A DNA stretch of 58,046 nt from Pseudomonadota bacterium. Its GTDB lineage: Bacteria; Pseudomonadota; Alphaproteobacteria; Rhodospirillales; Casp-alpha2. The notes under the pieces are model-generated. The model was given only the letters and a program-made list of their open reading frames with translations. It did not search any database and was not told the DNA's origin. Shown piece after piece: positions 18,259 to 26,918 of the stretch (within the stretch, counting starts at the first letter, position 1; every line of letters starts with the position of its first letter). Position numbers and translations under genes: made by a program. The DNA lies in NCBI GenBank assembly GCA_027624235.1, contig JAQBYB010000009.1, positions 1 through 58,046 of the forward strand, written 5' to 3'.

Positions 18259-18589
18259 TGACTAGAAACAACAGCCCGGCGCCGAGGCTCAGTCCCATTG
18301 AACCTGCCACCAGGGTCTTTTGCCAATTCCGCCACGGCAGGAATTCCAACGCCAACAGCCTGATGCCGCCGGTCAGATGCGCGGCCAGCAAAAAAATCAA
18401 CCCGGCCTCGGCGAGTTTGACCAACGGCTGATCGGACCACTTCAGCGCCCCATCCAGCACCGCCTCACCGTCCAGCGCCAACGCCAGGACCTGAAAATGC
18501 ACCGGCAAAAATAACGCCAGCACGACGCCGGAAATCCGGTGCAGGGCGAACGCCCACCAGGTCGGATGATTGCGGTGCCCGATGTTCAT
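18248..18589 (-). CDS. SdhC/FrdC-like membrane anchor
   Basis: A 113-residue protein with three membrane helices. The N-terminal signature HRISGVVLALFLPVHF matches the SdhC family, and a second His in AAHLTGGIRLL is a likely haem b ligand. The ATG at 18589 lies two bases after the preceding stop. A TTG at 18595 overlapping that stop is an alternative start. It forms the membrane domain with the next small gene and should pass electrons between quinone and the Fe-S subunit. Confidence 0.82.
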   Translation of the reverse strand: MNIGHRNHPTWWAFALHRISGVVLALFLPVHFQVLALALDGEAVLDGALKWSDQPLVKLAEAGLIFLLAAHLTGGIRLLALEFLPWRNWQKTLVAGSMGLSLGAGLLFLVNAF

Positions 18590-18591
18590 CC

Positions 18592-18942
18592 TCAACCGCC
18601 GCCCAGCCCGAGAAAGCCGAGCACGGCTTGCATGCCCATCAGCAGAATCACGGCGGCGAAGGCGCTGGCGATACCATTGATCGACACCGGTTTAATATCC
18701 GTCATCTCGGCCAACACCGCACGCAGGCCGATCGGCGCGTGCACGGCGCAGGCGAGGACGAACACCCCGTAGAACGCCGCCAACACGCCACTGCCGCCGA
18801 CCCGGCCGATGATTTCCGCCGCCGAAAGCCCGCCCTGGACGGCGATAATAATTCCGGCCAGATGAATGCCGACGCAGACGGCCAGCACCACGGCGCTTAT
18901 TCTTTGCGCCAGCCACAACCGGGTCTGGACGACCTCATTCAT
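18592..18942 (-). CDS. SdhD/FrdD-like membrane anchor
   Basis: A 116-residue protein with three hydrophobic helices (AQRISAVVLAVCVGIHLAG, GVFVLACAVHAPIGLR and AVILLMGMQAVLGFLG). Histidines in the first and second helices are candidate haem or quinone-site residues. Its ATG overlaps the stop of the Fe-S subunit by four bases. It has the size and position expected for the second anchor of a quinone-coupled succinate/fumarate oxidoreductase. Confidence 0.8.
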   Translation of the reverse strand: MNEVVQTRLWLAQRISAVVLAVCVGIHLAGIIIAVQGGLSAAEIIGRVGGSGVLAAFYGVFVLACAVHAPIGLRAVLAEMTDIKPVSINGIASAFAAVILLMGMQAVLGFLGLGGG

Positions 18943-19655
18943 AGCTTGCTTTTCAATGCCGCCACCGAGACGGCGCGCTTCAATCCGGCGATCGCCGCCG
19001 TCGGGCTTAAGCCCATGGGGCAGTGTTCCTGGCAGCCCTGTTGCGAATGGCAGGCGAGACATCCGTCATCGCCGGCGACCATGGAAAGCCGTTTGTCGCC
19101 CATGCCGTCGCGGGCATCGTTGACCAGTGTCCAGGCGCGGTTGAGCGCCGCCGGGCCGAGATAACCGGGCTTCCAGGCGACGACATCACAAGCCGCGTAA
19201 CACACGGCGCAGCCGATGCATTCGATGCCGGCGTCGGCATGGTGGCGGCGGGGGTCGGACGGCGGGATTTTGGCGAAGTCGTCAGTTCGGGTCTTGGTCG
19301 CCTGAAAAGCCCCGCCCGCCTTGGCCAATTTATCGAAGAAGTCCCGCATATCCACCGTCAGATCCTTGATGACGGGCAGGTTGCGCAACGGCGCGATTTG
19401 TAATTGGCCGTCTTCGGCGACGCGCGATACATGGGTGCGGCACGTCCAGCGCGGCGTTCCGTTGACGGTCATGGCGCACGACCCGCACATCCCGACCCGG
19501 CACGCGAACCGGTAGCTCAGGCCGGGGTCCAGCTTGCGCTGGACGTAGGTAACCACGTCTAAAACCGTCTGGTTTTCGAGCCTCGGCACATCATAGGACT
19601 GGAAACGCCCGTCTTCCCCCCCGCGCCAGATTTTAACTGCAAGCATTTTAGGCAT
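18939..19655 (-). CDS. Succinate dehydrogenase/fumarate reductase-type iron-sulfur subunit
   Basis: A 238-residue SdhB/FrdB-like protein. The [2Fe-2S] ligands are Cys52, Cys57, Cys60 and Cys72 (ACRVGMCGSC, WTC). The ferredoxin-like domain has CIGCAVCYAAC (146-156) and a second set at Cys199/202/208/212 (CLACHSQQGCQEHCP). The start is uncertain: ATG 19655 gives the conserved beginning but has no clear ribosome site, and ATGs at 19709 and 19739 would add an unrelated extension. It is the first gene of a seven-gene operon that ends with the flavoprotein. Confidence 0.88.
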   Translation of the reverse strand: MPKMLAVKIWRGGEDGRFQSYDVPRLENQTVLDVVTYVQRKLDPGLSYRFACRVGMCGSCAMTVNGTPRWTCRTHVSRVAEDGQLQIAPLRNLPVIKDLTVDMRDFFDKLAKAGGAFQATKTRTDDFAKIPPSDPRRHHADAGIECIGCAVCYAACDVVAWKPGYLGPAALNRAWTLVNDARDGMGDKRLSMVAGDDGCLACHSQQGCQEHCPMGLSPTAAIAGLKRAVSVAALKSKL

Positions 19656-19719
19656 GGGATTGAGTATAAAAGGTTCTTTAAAGGTGTTCCAAGGGTGCTC
19701 CTTGTGCATAAAATCGCCT

Positions 19720-19971
19720 ATGCCTATCGTTTCGATCACCCTCTATCGGTGCTTGCTCCCCTTGATCCGGCCATACAAGCTGGCGTTTGGCGACGTTGAC
19801 GCCTTCGACACCGTGCTTTACGTCGCCGGGGACGATATCGACCGCGCCGCCGATCTGGGCGCCGCCGCTTTCGTAAAACTCAACCTGATGAAGGCGGGTG
19901 GAATAAGCGCACTTGCCGACGACCTTTCGGCGTTGTCCATTGAGGCCGCCGTCCATACCGGGGGAGCCTGA
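19720..19971 (+). pseudogene. Enolase-superfamily (MR/MLE) remnant
   Basis: This 83-codon frame joins the very N terminus of a mandelate racemase/muconate lactonizing enzyme-like protein (ITLYRCLLPLIRPYKLAFGD, then FDTVL) directly to a C-terminal barrel segment (DIDRAADLGAAAF, LMKAGG). The catalytic Lys/Asp/Glu/His-bearing middle, roughly 200 residues, is missing, and the C-terminal end is cut after about 25 further residues. It cannot be a functional enzyme. It lies head-to-head with the Fe-S subunit gene and 6 bp before the TSUP gene, so it may now act only as leader for the latter. Confidence 0.75.
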
Positions 19972-19977
19972 GCAATC

Positions 19978-20730
19978 ATGTTTGCTTTGGAATGGCACCT
20001 GATCGCGATCATTACGGGCGCGTATATTTTCGGCGGCATCGTCAAGGGCGTGGTCGGAATGGGCCTGCCCATGATTTCGATCGCCATCCTGCTAAATTTT
20101 CTCCCCCCCCTGACCGTGCTCGGCCTTGGCGTGGCGCCGATCATTGTTACCAATATGTGGCAAGCCGTGCGGATGGGCTCGCTTTTGGAGCCGCTGAAAA
20201 GATTCTGGCCGATGATCGCAACCGGACTGGTGTTTTTGTTCATCGGCGCCGAATTAATCGTCGCCATGGATACGGATGTCCTGTTCGGGCTGCTGGGCGC
20301 CCTCGTCGCCGTCTTTTCCTTGATCAGCCTGGCCAGTCCCAACATGCCGCCGCTCAAACCCGAGACGGAAAAATGGGCGGGACCGCTAGCCGGCGGCCTA
20401 GGGGGGCTGATGGGTGGCATTTCGACCATCTGGGGGCCGCCCATGACGATGTATTTCGTGATGCTGAAATTGCCCAAGGACGTTTTCGTGCGCACCGTCG
20501 GCATGGCCTGGTTTGCATTTTCGGTGCCGCTGGCCATCGCCTATTGGCGCAACGGCATTTTTTCCGGCGATATCGTTTACCTGTCCTTTTTCGCCTGCAT
20601 CCCCGGCATGATCGGCATCCGCATCGGCGAAGTGATCCGCGAGCGCATCGACCAGGACACCTTTCGCAAGGTATCGTTGATCGTATTGTTGTTGATTGGC
20701 CTGAACTTGATCAGAAGGGCGGTGTTTTAG
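19978..20730 (+). CDS. TSUP/TauE-SafE family membrane transporter
   Basis: A 250-residue membrane protein with about eight helices and the two TSUP repeats (FGGIVKGVVGMGLPMISIA and GGLGGLMGGISTIWGPP). It differs clearly from the TSUP protein at 17.5-18.3 kb. Sulfite export after Xsc is one plausible job given the sulfonate genes in the window. Members also move sulfoacetate, thiosulfate and unrelated anions. Its 3' end overlaps the convergent SulP gene by 20 bp. Confidence 0.88.
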   Translation: MFALEWHLIAIITGAYIFGGIVKGVVGMGLPMISIAILLNFLPPLTVLGLGVAPIIVTNMWQAVRMGSLLEPLKRFWPMIATGLVFLFIGAELIVAMDTDVLFGLLGALVAVFSLISLASPNMPPLKPETEKWAGPLAGGLGGLMGGISTIWGPPMTMYFVMLKLPKDVFVRTVGMAWFAFSVPLAIAYWRNGIFSGDIVYLSFFACIPGMIGIRIGEVIRERIDQDTFRKVSLIVLLLIGLNLIRRAVF

Positions 20731-22510
20731 CGGTCGCCAAAGAGTCCCGGCACTCGTCGAAGATACGAAGCTGACAGCCCTCGCAACGCTCTTTATCCAT
20801 GCGTTTTTTAATGGTGGGGATGGCCTGTTTCTTCGATAAAAATATGTTTTCACGGCCAATCATGTCCAGATAGCCGCCGCCCTTCAGGAACATCCTGTCT
20901 TCGATCCTGAGGCCACTGATATACAGCCCGCCGCCTCTTTGCCGCCAGCTGACGGCTTCTTCGACGAGCAATTCCGCGCCGGAAACATCAATGGCGCCGA
21001 TGCTGTCGGCGACCAAAAGCACATGTTTGTAGGCCGGATCGTATTCGTAGATTTGGCCCAATCGCTTGGCGATGCTGTCTACGGAGCCGAAGAATACGGA
21101 GCCGTTGATTTCAACGATATCCAGTTGCGGACATCGCCGGGTGGAACCGGGCGCCACCGGGATGAAGCGCCGGGGCGATGAGTCCGGGCACGGAATGATG
21201 CTGGGCATGCGGGGGGTGGCGTTGCGGTTCAAATACAGCGTCAACGATAACAACACGCCCGCGTAAATAGCAAATTCCAGTTCCAGCAACAGCGTCGCCA
21301 GGAAGGTGACGATCAGCACCGAGCTGGCCGGTCGGCTGGCCTTGAGAATGGTGCGGATGTGGGTGAAGTCGATCAGGTTATAGGCGACCAGCAGGATAAT
21401 GCCGCCCATCGCCGGGATCGGCAGGTAGGCCGTCAATGGCGCCACCGACAGCAAAATCACCGCCAGGAAAACCGCCGCCATGATCGCCGCGATCGGGGTC
21501 TGGGCACCGGCGGCAAAATTAACGCCTGATCGCGTAAACGAGCCTGAACCCGCATAGCTGGAAAAAAAGCTGCCGACGATGTTGGACAACCCCTGGCCGA
21601 TGAATTCCTGATTGCCGTCAATCCTTTGGTGCGATTTGGCGGCAATCGACCGGCCGATGGACACCGCCTCAATCAAGCCCAGGACAGCCACGGCCAGCGC
21701 TTGCGGCGCCAACTCCCTGAGGACCGGGAAGGAGAAATTCGGTAAAGACAGCGGCGGCAGCCTGGCCGGGATTTCTCCGACCAGAACAACGCCGTGGCTG
21801 GGACCGTCCAGAAACAGGCTCAGCACACTTCCCGCCACCATCGCCAGCAACATATAGGGCGACCGCGGAAAGCGGTACTTGATCGCCATGGCCAGAGCCA
21901 AGGTGGTTGCGGCGATCGCTAAAACATAGACGTTGGTGGCACCCACCGTGCCTGCAATATTGACCCAGGTGTGCAGGAAGGACTCGCCACGGGGGATGCT
22001 AAGGCCCAAGACATTCTTCATTTGACTGGTGAAAATCAGAATGGCGGCGCCGGCGGTGAAACCGACGACGACGGAATGGGAAACAAAATTAACCAGTTTC
22101 CCCAGCCGCGCGATACCGAACGCCAATTGGTAGATACCGGCCATCAGGGTCAGGGTCAGGGCCATGGAAACAAACTGGGCGGAACCGGGTTCGGCGTGTT
22201 GGCTGATGGTGCTGAAAACAACGATGGAAATCGCCGTCGTCGGGCCGGAGACCAAATGCCACGACGATCCAAACAGGGCCGCGATAATGGGGGTGACGAT
22301 GGCGGTATAAAGCCCGTACTGGGGTGGCAGCCCGGCGATCATGGCGAAGGCGACGCCTTGCGGCAGGACAATAACAGCCCCCGTCAGCGCCGCCATCATG
22401 TCGGCGCGTAATGTCTCTTTATTGACCCGGGAAATCCAATTGAGGAAAGGCAAGGCCTGTCTGGCGGCAAGCAACCCCAGACTTCGCGTGGAGGGCTTAA
22501 CGTGTAGCAA
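20711..22510 (-). CDS. SulP-family anion permease with STAS domain
   Basis: A 599-residue SLC26/SulP transporter. The conserved N-terminal core (ALTGAVIVLPQGVAFAMIAG, LPPQYGLYTA) starts near residue 40, followed by about a dozen hydrophobic segments to ~425 and a STAS domain (residues ~450-560, IDVSGAELLVEE). A C-terminal Cys cluster, CEGCQLRIFDEC, follows the STAS domain. The start is a TTG at 22510; the first ATG would delete part of the conserved N terminus. SulP carriers move sulfate, bicarbonate or dicarboxylates. Beside a TSUP gene and with sulfonate catabolism nearby, sulfate or sulfite movement is plausible but unproven. Confidence 0.9.
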   Translation of the reverse strand: MLHVKPSTRSLGLLAARQALPFLNWISRVNKETLRADMMAALTGAVIVLPQGVAFAMIAGLPPQYGLYTAIVTPIIAALFGSSWHLVSGPTTAISIVVFSTISQHAEPGSAQFVSMALTLTLMAGIYQLAFGIARLGKLVNFVSHSVVVGFTAGAAILIFTSQMKNVLGLSIPRGESFLHTWVNIAGTVGATNVYVLAIAATTLALAMAIKYRFPRSPYMLLAMVAGSVLSLFLDGPSHGVVLVGEIPARLPPLSLPNFSFPVLRELAPQALAVAVLGLIEAVSIGRSIAAKSHQRIDGNQEFIGQGLSNIVGSFFSSYAGSGSFTRSGVNFAAGAQTPIAAIMAAVFLAVILLSVAPLTAYLPIPAMGGIILLVAYNLIDFTHIRTILKASRPASSVLIVTFLATLLLELEFAIYAGVLLSLTLYLNRNATPRMPSIIPCPDSSPRRFIPVAPGSTRRCPQLDIVEINGSVFFGSVDSIAKRLGQIYEYDPAYKHVLLVADSIGAIDVSGAELLVEEAVSWRQRGGGLYISGLRIEDRMFLKGGGYLDMIGRENIFLSKKQAIPTIKKRMDKERCEGCQLRIFDECRDSLATAKTPPF

Positions 22511-22587
22511 TTTAAGTCTTTTTAAAACAAAGAGTTATATGGAGGCTTAATATATTCACAGAATATAAACTATTAATCCCGCCTTGG

Positions 22588-23260
22588 CTAGGGTGGAATG
22601 CTGCGGTCGAGGGTGACGGTGAGGCGGCCTTCGCCATAGAGACGGTACAGGTCTTGCGAGCACTCGCGCCGGGCTTGTGGCGTCGGGATATAATCGTCCA
22701 GGTGCGGGCGGGTGAAAAACACCGATCCGGCCTCGGCCAGGTCCAGCGGGTCGAGCGCCCCGCATCTTCGCCAACTGAATCGCCAACTGGCCCATGCCGC
22801 CGGCACCGGCGTGAATGAGGCAACTATCGACGTCTTTTAACGGATACAGCGAATGGGTCAGGTAATGCGCCGTCATGCCTTGCAGCTGCAACGCCGCCGC
22901 GACATCCAACGGCACGCCGTCCGGCACCTTGAACAGCTTCCATGCCGGAACGCAGGCGTATTCGGCATACCCGCCCATGGACAAGCAGTAAGCGACCCGG
23001 TCGCCTGGCTTGATATCCTCGACGCCGGGGCCAGTCGCCTCAATAACACCGGCGGCTTCCATGCCGGGCGTAAACGGCGGCACGTTGGGATAGGTGGTGG
23101 AGTTCTTGAAAACGCCGGAGCGCATATAGACGTCGATGAAATTGATCCCGGCGCGGCTGATGTTGACCAGCGCCTCGCCATCGCCCGGTTGAGGAATATC
23201 CATATCGGCCAGCGCCAGCATGTCCGATCCGCCGTAGTCCCGGACCTGGACCGCCTTCAT
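22588..23260 (-). pseudogene. Decayed zinc-less quinone oxidoreductase (MDR family)
   Basis: The first ~169 codons read as a quinone oxidoreductase (VSRAGINFIDVYMRSG-like NISRAGINFIDVYMRSGVF, then AGAGGMGQLAIQLAKMRG). At about 22754 the sequence jumps to the family's C-terminal region in another frame (DPLDLAEAGSVFFTRPHL). Some 100 residues of the nucleotide-binding domain are gone. A further frame change lies near 22592 and the last ~25 residues are lost. Its ATG overlaps the stop of the acyl-CoA ligase alpha gene by four bases, so it was the fourth gene of the aldehyde dehydrogenase operon. Confidence 0.85.
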
Positions 23261-24132
23261 AGTCCCAGCCGTTCCTTCAGCACATCGCCGACATGGGACG
23301 GCGTCGCCAGCACACTGGCGCCGGCGGCTTGCAGCGCCTTGCTTTTCGATTGGTAGGTGCCGCGATCGCCCATGACGATGGCCCCGGCGTGGCCCATCTT
23401 CTTACCCTTGGGCGCGGCGCCGCCGGCGATAAAGGCGATCACCGGTTTATCCATCTTGGCCGCATACTCCGCCGCGTGCTCTTCCATCTCGCCGCCGATC
23501 TCGCCGACCACGACCACCGCATCGGTGCCCCCGTCGGCGTCCAGTGCCTCAAGGGCCGCGCGGGTGGTGGTGCCGATGATGGGGTCGCCGCCGATGCCGA
23601 TGAAAGCCGATTGGCCGTATCCGGCGGAAACAATATTCTGGCACATCAGGGTGCCGAGCGATCCGGAACGTGAAATCACGCCAATACGGCCGGGCTTAAA
23701 GATGCGTTGGTTAAAGGCCGGCATGAAGCCCAGAAAACATTCACCGACGGTAACCGACCCCGCCGTGTTGGGGCCGGTGATATCGGTGTCCGCATCCTTC
23801 GCCGCCGCCATGAAATGCATCACGTCCTGGACCGGGATGTGCTCGGTCAGGATACAGAGGTTTTTGGCCCCGGCCTCAATCGCATCCAAGGCCGCGTCCT
23901 TGACGCCGAGCGGCGGAATAAACAGCACCGAGACATCGAAGGGCGTTTCCTTCATGGCCTCGACGGCGGAGGCATACACCGGCACGCCGCAATGAGTGGT
24001 GCCGGCTTTTTTCGGATTGACGCCGCCGACGACGATGGTGCCGTAGTCCTGCATCAGCTCGGTCCAGAACGTGCCCTGCTTGCCGGTAATGCCCTGGATC
24101 AGAACCCGGTGCTCCTTGCGCACGATAATCAT
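23257..24132 (-). CDS. ADP-forming acyl-CoA ligase, alpha subunit (SucD-like; probable sulfoacetate-CoA ligase)
   Basis: A 291-residue CoA-binding subunit of the succinyl-CoA synthetase family. It has the CoA-site segment [10 protein letters not shown], the GPNTAGS motif and the phosphohistidine His248 in GKKMGHAGA. It is ATGA-coupled to the beta subunit. Housekeeping sucCD normally sit beside sucAB or mdh. Here the partner is a CoA-acylating aldehyde dehydrogenase, the arrangement described for SauCD-SauS in sulfoacetate degradation by Bilophila. Activation of sulfoacetate to sulfoacetyl-CoA is the favoured inference. Other short carboxylates such as malonate or succinate remain possible. 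Confidence 0.82.
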   Translation of the reverse strand: MIIVRKEHRVLIQGITGKQGTFWTELMQDYGTIVVGGVNPKKAGTTHCGVPVYASAVEAMKETPFDVSVLFIPPLGVKDAALDAIEAGAKNLCILTEHIPVQDVMHFMAAAKDADTDITGPNTAGSVTVGECFLGFMPAFNQRIFKPGRIGVISRSGSLGTLMCQNIVSAGYGQSAFIGIGGDPIIGTTTRAALEALDADGGTDAVVVVGEIGGEMEEHAAEYAAKMDKPVIAFIAGGAAPKGKKMGHAGAIVMGDRGTYQSKSKALQAAGASVLATPSHVGDVLKERLGL

Positions 24133-25265
24133 GCGCCGCCAACCTTGGCTGCATCCACCGCCGCCTTGCAGGCGGCGTCCATATCCGGGTACGGATCAAG
24201 GCCCAAGCGGTCTTTAAGCATGGCGATGGCTTCCTCGTCGCCGGTGCCGGCGATGGAAAAGAATACTGGAATCTCGGGTTTGAGTTCATCCCAGGCGTTG
24301 AGCAGGCCTTCCATCATCACCTCACAACGGGCAAAGGCGCCGCAGAAGTTGACGACCAGGCTTTTAATGCCGGGCTTGTCGAGCACCATTTCCAGCGCCG
24401 TCTGCGCCTTGGTATAGGCTTCGCCGCCGATCTCGCAGAAATTGGCCGGGTTGCCGCCGTGGTGGCGGACTACGTCCATGGTCGTCATCGTCAGGCCAGC
24501 GCCATTGGCGAGAATGCCGATGTCGCCGTCGAGCTCGATATACTTGATCGCCGCCGCCTCGCCGCGCGCTTCCAGCGCCGTCAGCTTTTCCGGGGTGCCA
24601 AGCTCAGCCAGCGTCGCCTGCCGCTTGATGGCGGAATCGTCCATGACGAATTTGCAGTCCAGCGCCACCAGCGCGCCGTCGCCCGTCAGCACCAGCGGAT
24701 TGATTTCGAGAAGCTCGGCGTCGTTGGCGATATAGGCGGCGTAGAGTTTCCCCAATGCCTCGGAAACCCCGGCAGTCGCCTCCCCCAGGTCAAGCCCGGC
24801 CAACATCGCCGTCGCCGCCTTGGCGCCGAACCCGTCGCGGATGTCGACGGTGGCCCGCTTGATCTTGTCCGGCGTTTGCGCCGCCACGTCTTCGATATCC
24901 ATGCCGCCCTCGGTGGAAAATATCACCAGCGGCCCCTTGGAAGCGGGAGAGTTCATGATCGCAGCGTAAAACTCGCGCTTGATGTCGGAGCGCGCCTCGA
25001 CAAGCACGCCTTCGACGACATGTCCGGCGATGTCCATGCCGAGGATTTTTTCGGCAACGGCTTTCGCCTCTTCCGGGGTGTCGGCGGTCTTGATGCCGCC
25101 GGCCTTGCCGCGTTTGCCGGTCGGCGCCTGCGCCTTGACCACGCACGGCCCGATGACCTGTTGTGCTCTAGCGGCGTCATCAGCGGTGCGGACATAGCGG
25201 CCCTCTGGCGCCGCAATCCCGGCCACGACCAGCAGCGGCTTGGCGGCGTGTTCCTCGAAATTCAT
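24129..25265 (-). CDS. ADP-forming acyl-CoA ligase, beta subunit (SucC-like; probable sulfoacetate-CoA ligase)
   Basis: A 378-residue ATP-grasp subunit: VVKAQAPTGKRGKAGGI for nucleotide binding, LLEINPLVLTGDG for metal and substrate, and the C-terminal ligase domain from about residue 240 (GDIGILANGAGLTM). The N terminus (NFEEHAAKPLL) departs from the usual [11 protein letters not shown] of SucC, which supports a specialised substrate. The gene is ATGA-coupled to both neighbours, so dehydrogenase, beta and alpha form a tight cassette. See the alpha subunit for the substrate argument. Confidence 0.82.
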   Translation of the reverse strand: MNFEEHAAKPLLVVAGIAAPEGRYVRTADDAARAQQVIGPCVVKAQAPTGKRGKAGGIKTADTPEEAKAVAEKILGMDIAGHVVEGVLVEARSDIKREFYAAIMNSPASKGPLVIFSTEGGMDIEDVAAQTPDKIKRATVDIRDGFGAKAATAMLAGLDLGEATAGVSEALGKLYAAYIANDAELLEINPLVLTGDGALVALDCKFVMDDSAIKRQATLAELGTPEKLTALEARGEAAAIKYIELDGDIGILANGAGLTMTTMDVVRHHGGNPANFCEIGGEAYTKAQTALEMVLDKPGIKSLVVNFCGAFARCEVMMEGLLNAWDELKPEIPVFFSIAGTGDEEAIAMLKDRLGLDPYPDMDAACKAAVDAAKVGGA

Positions 25266-26686
25266 TGGCCGTGTTTCGCCCAGTAATCGCCGAACAAGGC
25301 GGCTTCGGAGGGTTTGTCCTCGGGGATCTCGGTGACCAGATGGGTGATGTTAATGAAGTGGCGGTAATTGAGATTTTCGGAAATGGAATTTCCGGCCCAG
25401 GTGCCGCAGCCCATGGACAGCGTGAACTCCAACCCGTTGGTAAAACTGCCGCCATTGCCGAACGTGTGCGCCTGGTTGACCAGCACCCGCACCGTATCCA
25501 GACACTCGGCCAGTTTGCGGGCATGGTCCATGTTGTCGGTGTGGATACCGACGGAATGACCACGACCGCAGACATCCATGATGGTGTCGACCTGGGCCAT
25601 GGCGTCATCGAAATCCGACGCCCGGTAGACCGTCAGCACCAGGGACAGCTTTTCATCGCAGAAGGGCGACTCCGGGCCGGGGTTTGAATCTTCAACCATG
25701 AAGAATGCCGCCCCCGCCGCCGCCTCGGAAAGACCTGCCTCGGCGGCGAAAACATCGGCGTCCTTGGCGATGACCTTGCGGTTGAGATGACCGTCGATCC
25801 AAAGCGTCGCCTGGATTCTATCCTTTTCAGCCGCCGTCGCCAGATAACCACCGGCAGCCTTCAATGCCTCAAGCGCGGCGTCATAAACGTCATCCAGGAT
25901 AATCACCGCGTTTTCCGATGAACACGACGTCGAATTGTCGAAGATCTTCGACATCGTGATCTTTTCCGCCGCGTCCTTGAGGTCGGCGCTGGAATCGATA
26001 ATCACCGAGACATTGCCGGCGCCGACGCCGATCGCCGGCGTGCCCGACGAATAGGCCCGCCGCACGTTGTTTTGCGAGCCGGTGACGACGACCAGATCGG
26101 CGGCCTCCATCAACGATTGCGTCAACGCTTTGTTGACCGGTTGCGGCAGCACCTGCACCAAATCGGCGGGCAGACCAATTTTTTCAAGCTCTGCCCGCAT
26201 GTACTCCACCGTCCTGGTGGTGGTGTTGGCGCCGGTCGGGCTCGGCGCGACGATCACCGCGTTGCCGCCCTTCACCGCCATCATCGCCTTGTTGACCGGG
26301 GTCGCCGACGGGTTGGTCGACGGCGCGATGGCGGCGACAACGCCGACGGGCTTGGCGTATTTGACCAGACCCTTGGCCTTGTCTTCTTCGATGACGCCGA
26401 CGGTTTTCGCCCGCATCAGGTCGCGCAGGCAGCCGAAGGTCTTACGCTGGTTCTTGATGATCTTACTGGCGACGGTGCCGAGGCCGGTATCGGCGACCGC
26501 CATTTCGGCCAGTTCCTCGGCGCGTTCCGGCTTGTAGATGGACCACGCCAGGGCCGTCACCGCCTCATCCACGCGCGCCTGATCGGCGTCGGCGAACTCG
26601 ACCATCGCCGCACGGGCGCGGCGAACTAGGCCGGCGATAATTTCGGTCTCCACTTCAGATTGAGGCGCTGGCGCGGCTTGGCTCAT
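25262..26686 (-). CDS. sauS: CoA-acylating aldehyde dehydrogenase (probable sulfoacetaldehyde dehydrogenase)
   Basis: A 474-residue member of the acylating aldehyde dehydrogenase group (EutE/PduP/SucD/SauS). The catalytic Cys255 lies in FDNSTSCSSENAV, and the Rossmann region includes GSQNNVRRAYSSGTPAIG. There is no AdhE-type alcohol dehydrogenase domain or microcompartment-targeting peptide. With the ADP-forming acyl-CoA ligase and Xsc elsewhere in the window, reduction of sulfoacetyl-CoA to sulfoacetaldehyde is the best-supported role. Succinyl-CoA or malonyl-CoA reduction are alternatives. It starts with a GGGAGGAAG ribosome site and heads the four-gene minus-strand operon. Confidence 0.78.
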   Translation of the reverse strand: MSQAAPAPQSEVETEIIAGLVRRARAAMVEFADADQARVDEAVTALAWSIYKPERAEELAEMAVADTGLGTVASKIIKNQRKTFGCLRDLMRAKTVGVIEEDKAKGLVKYAKPVGVVAAIAPSTNPSATPVNKAMMAVKGGNAVIVAPSPTGANTTTRTVEYMRAELEKIGLPADLVQVLPQPVNKALTQSLMEAADLVVVTGSQNNVRRAYSSGTPAIGVGAGNVSVIIDSSADLKDAAEKITMSKIFDNSTSCSSENAVIILDDVYDAALEALKAAGGYLATAAEKDRIQATLWIDGHLNRKVIAKDADVFAAEAGLSEAAAGAAFFMVEDSNPGPESPFCDEKLSLVLTVYRASDFDDAMAQVDTIMDVCGRGHSVGIHTDNMDHARKLAECLDTVRVLVNQAHTFGNGGSFTNGLEFTLSMGCGTWAGNSISENLNYRHFINITHLVTEIPEDKPSEAALFGDYWAKHGQ

Positions 26687-26722
26687 GGGCTTCCTCCCGG
26701 GGTATTTGCGGGGATTATAACG

Positions 26723-26905
26723 CTACTCCACCGCCCAAGGAAACGGGATCAAGCGATCCAGGGGCTCGGACATCTCGTATACGCTGGTTACCGCCAGATT
26801 CTGGTCATAGGGCACGCCCTCGGTTCTGGTTCGTTTCGCTAACCACCGCTACGACCTTTCGCTAAACGCTTGACCGTCATAAGGTAACGCCCCCGCCAGC
26901 ACCTG
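26723..26905 (-). pseudogene. Possible C-terminal gene remnant in the 26687-26918 gap
   Basis: The 232-bp gap between sauS and azlC holds no intact gene. On the minus strand one frame reads a protein-like tail (YDQNLAVTSVYEMSEPLDR, ending at a TAG at 26723-26725), interrupted by one in-frame stop at 26849-26851. Upstream in the same frame is VLAGALPYDGQAFSE. It looks like the decayed end of an unidentified gene; the family was not recognised. Confidence 0.3.
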
Positions 26906-26918
26906 GAAAGGATGCATC

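Noticed and set aside
23257..25265. Housekeeping succinyl-CoA synthetase
   Set aside because: Not linked to sucAB or mdh, coupled by ATGA overlaps to an acylating aldehyde dehydrogenase, and the beta N terminus departs from the SucC consensus.
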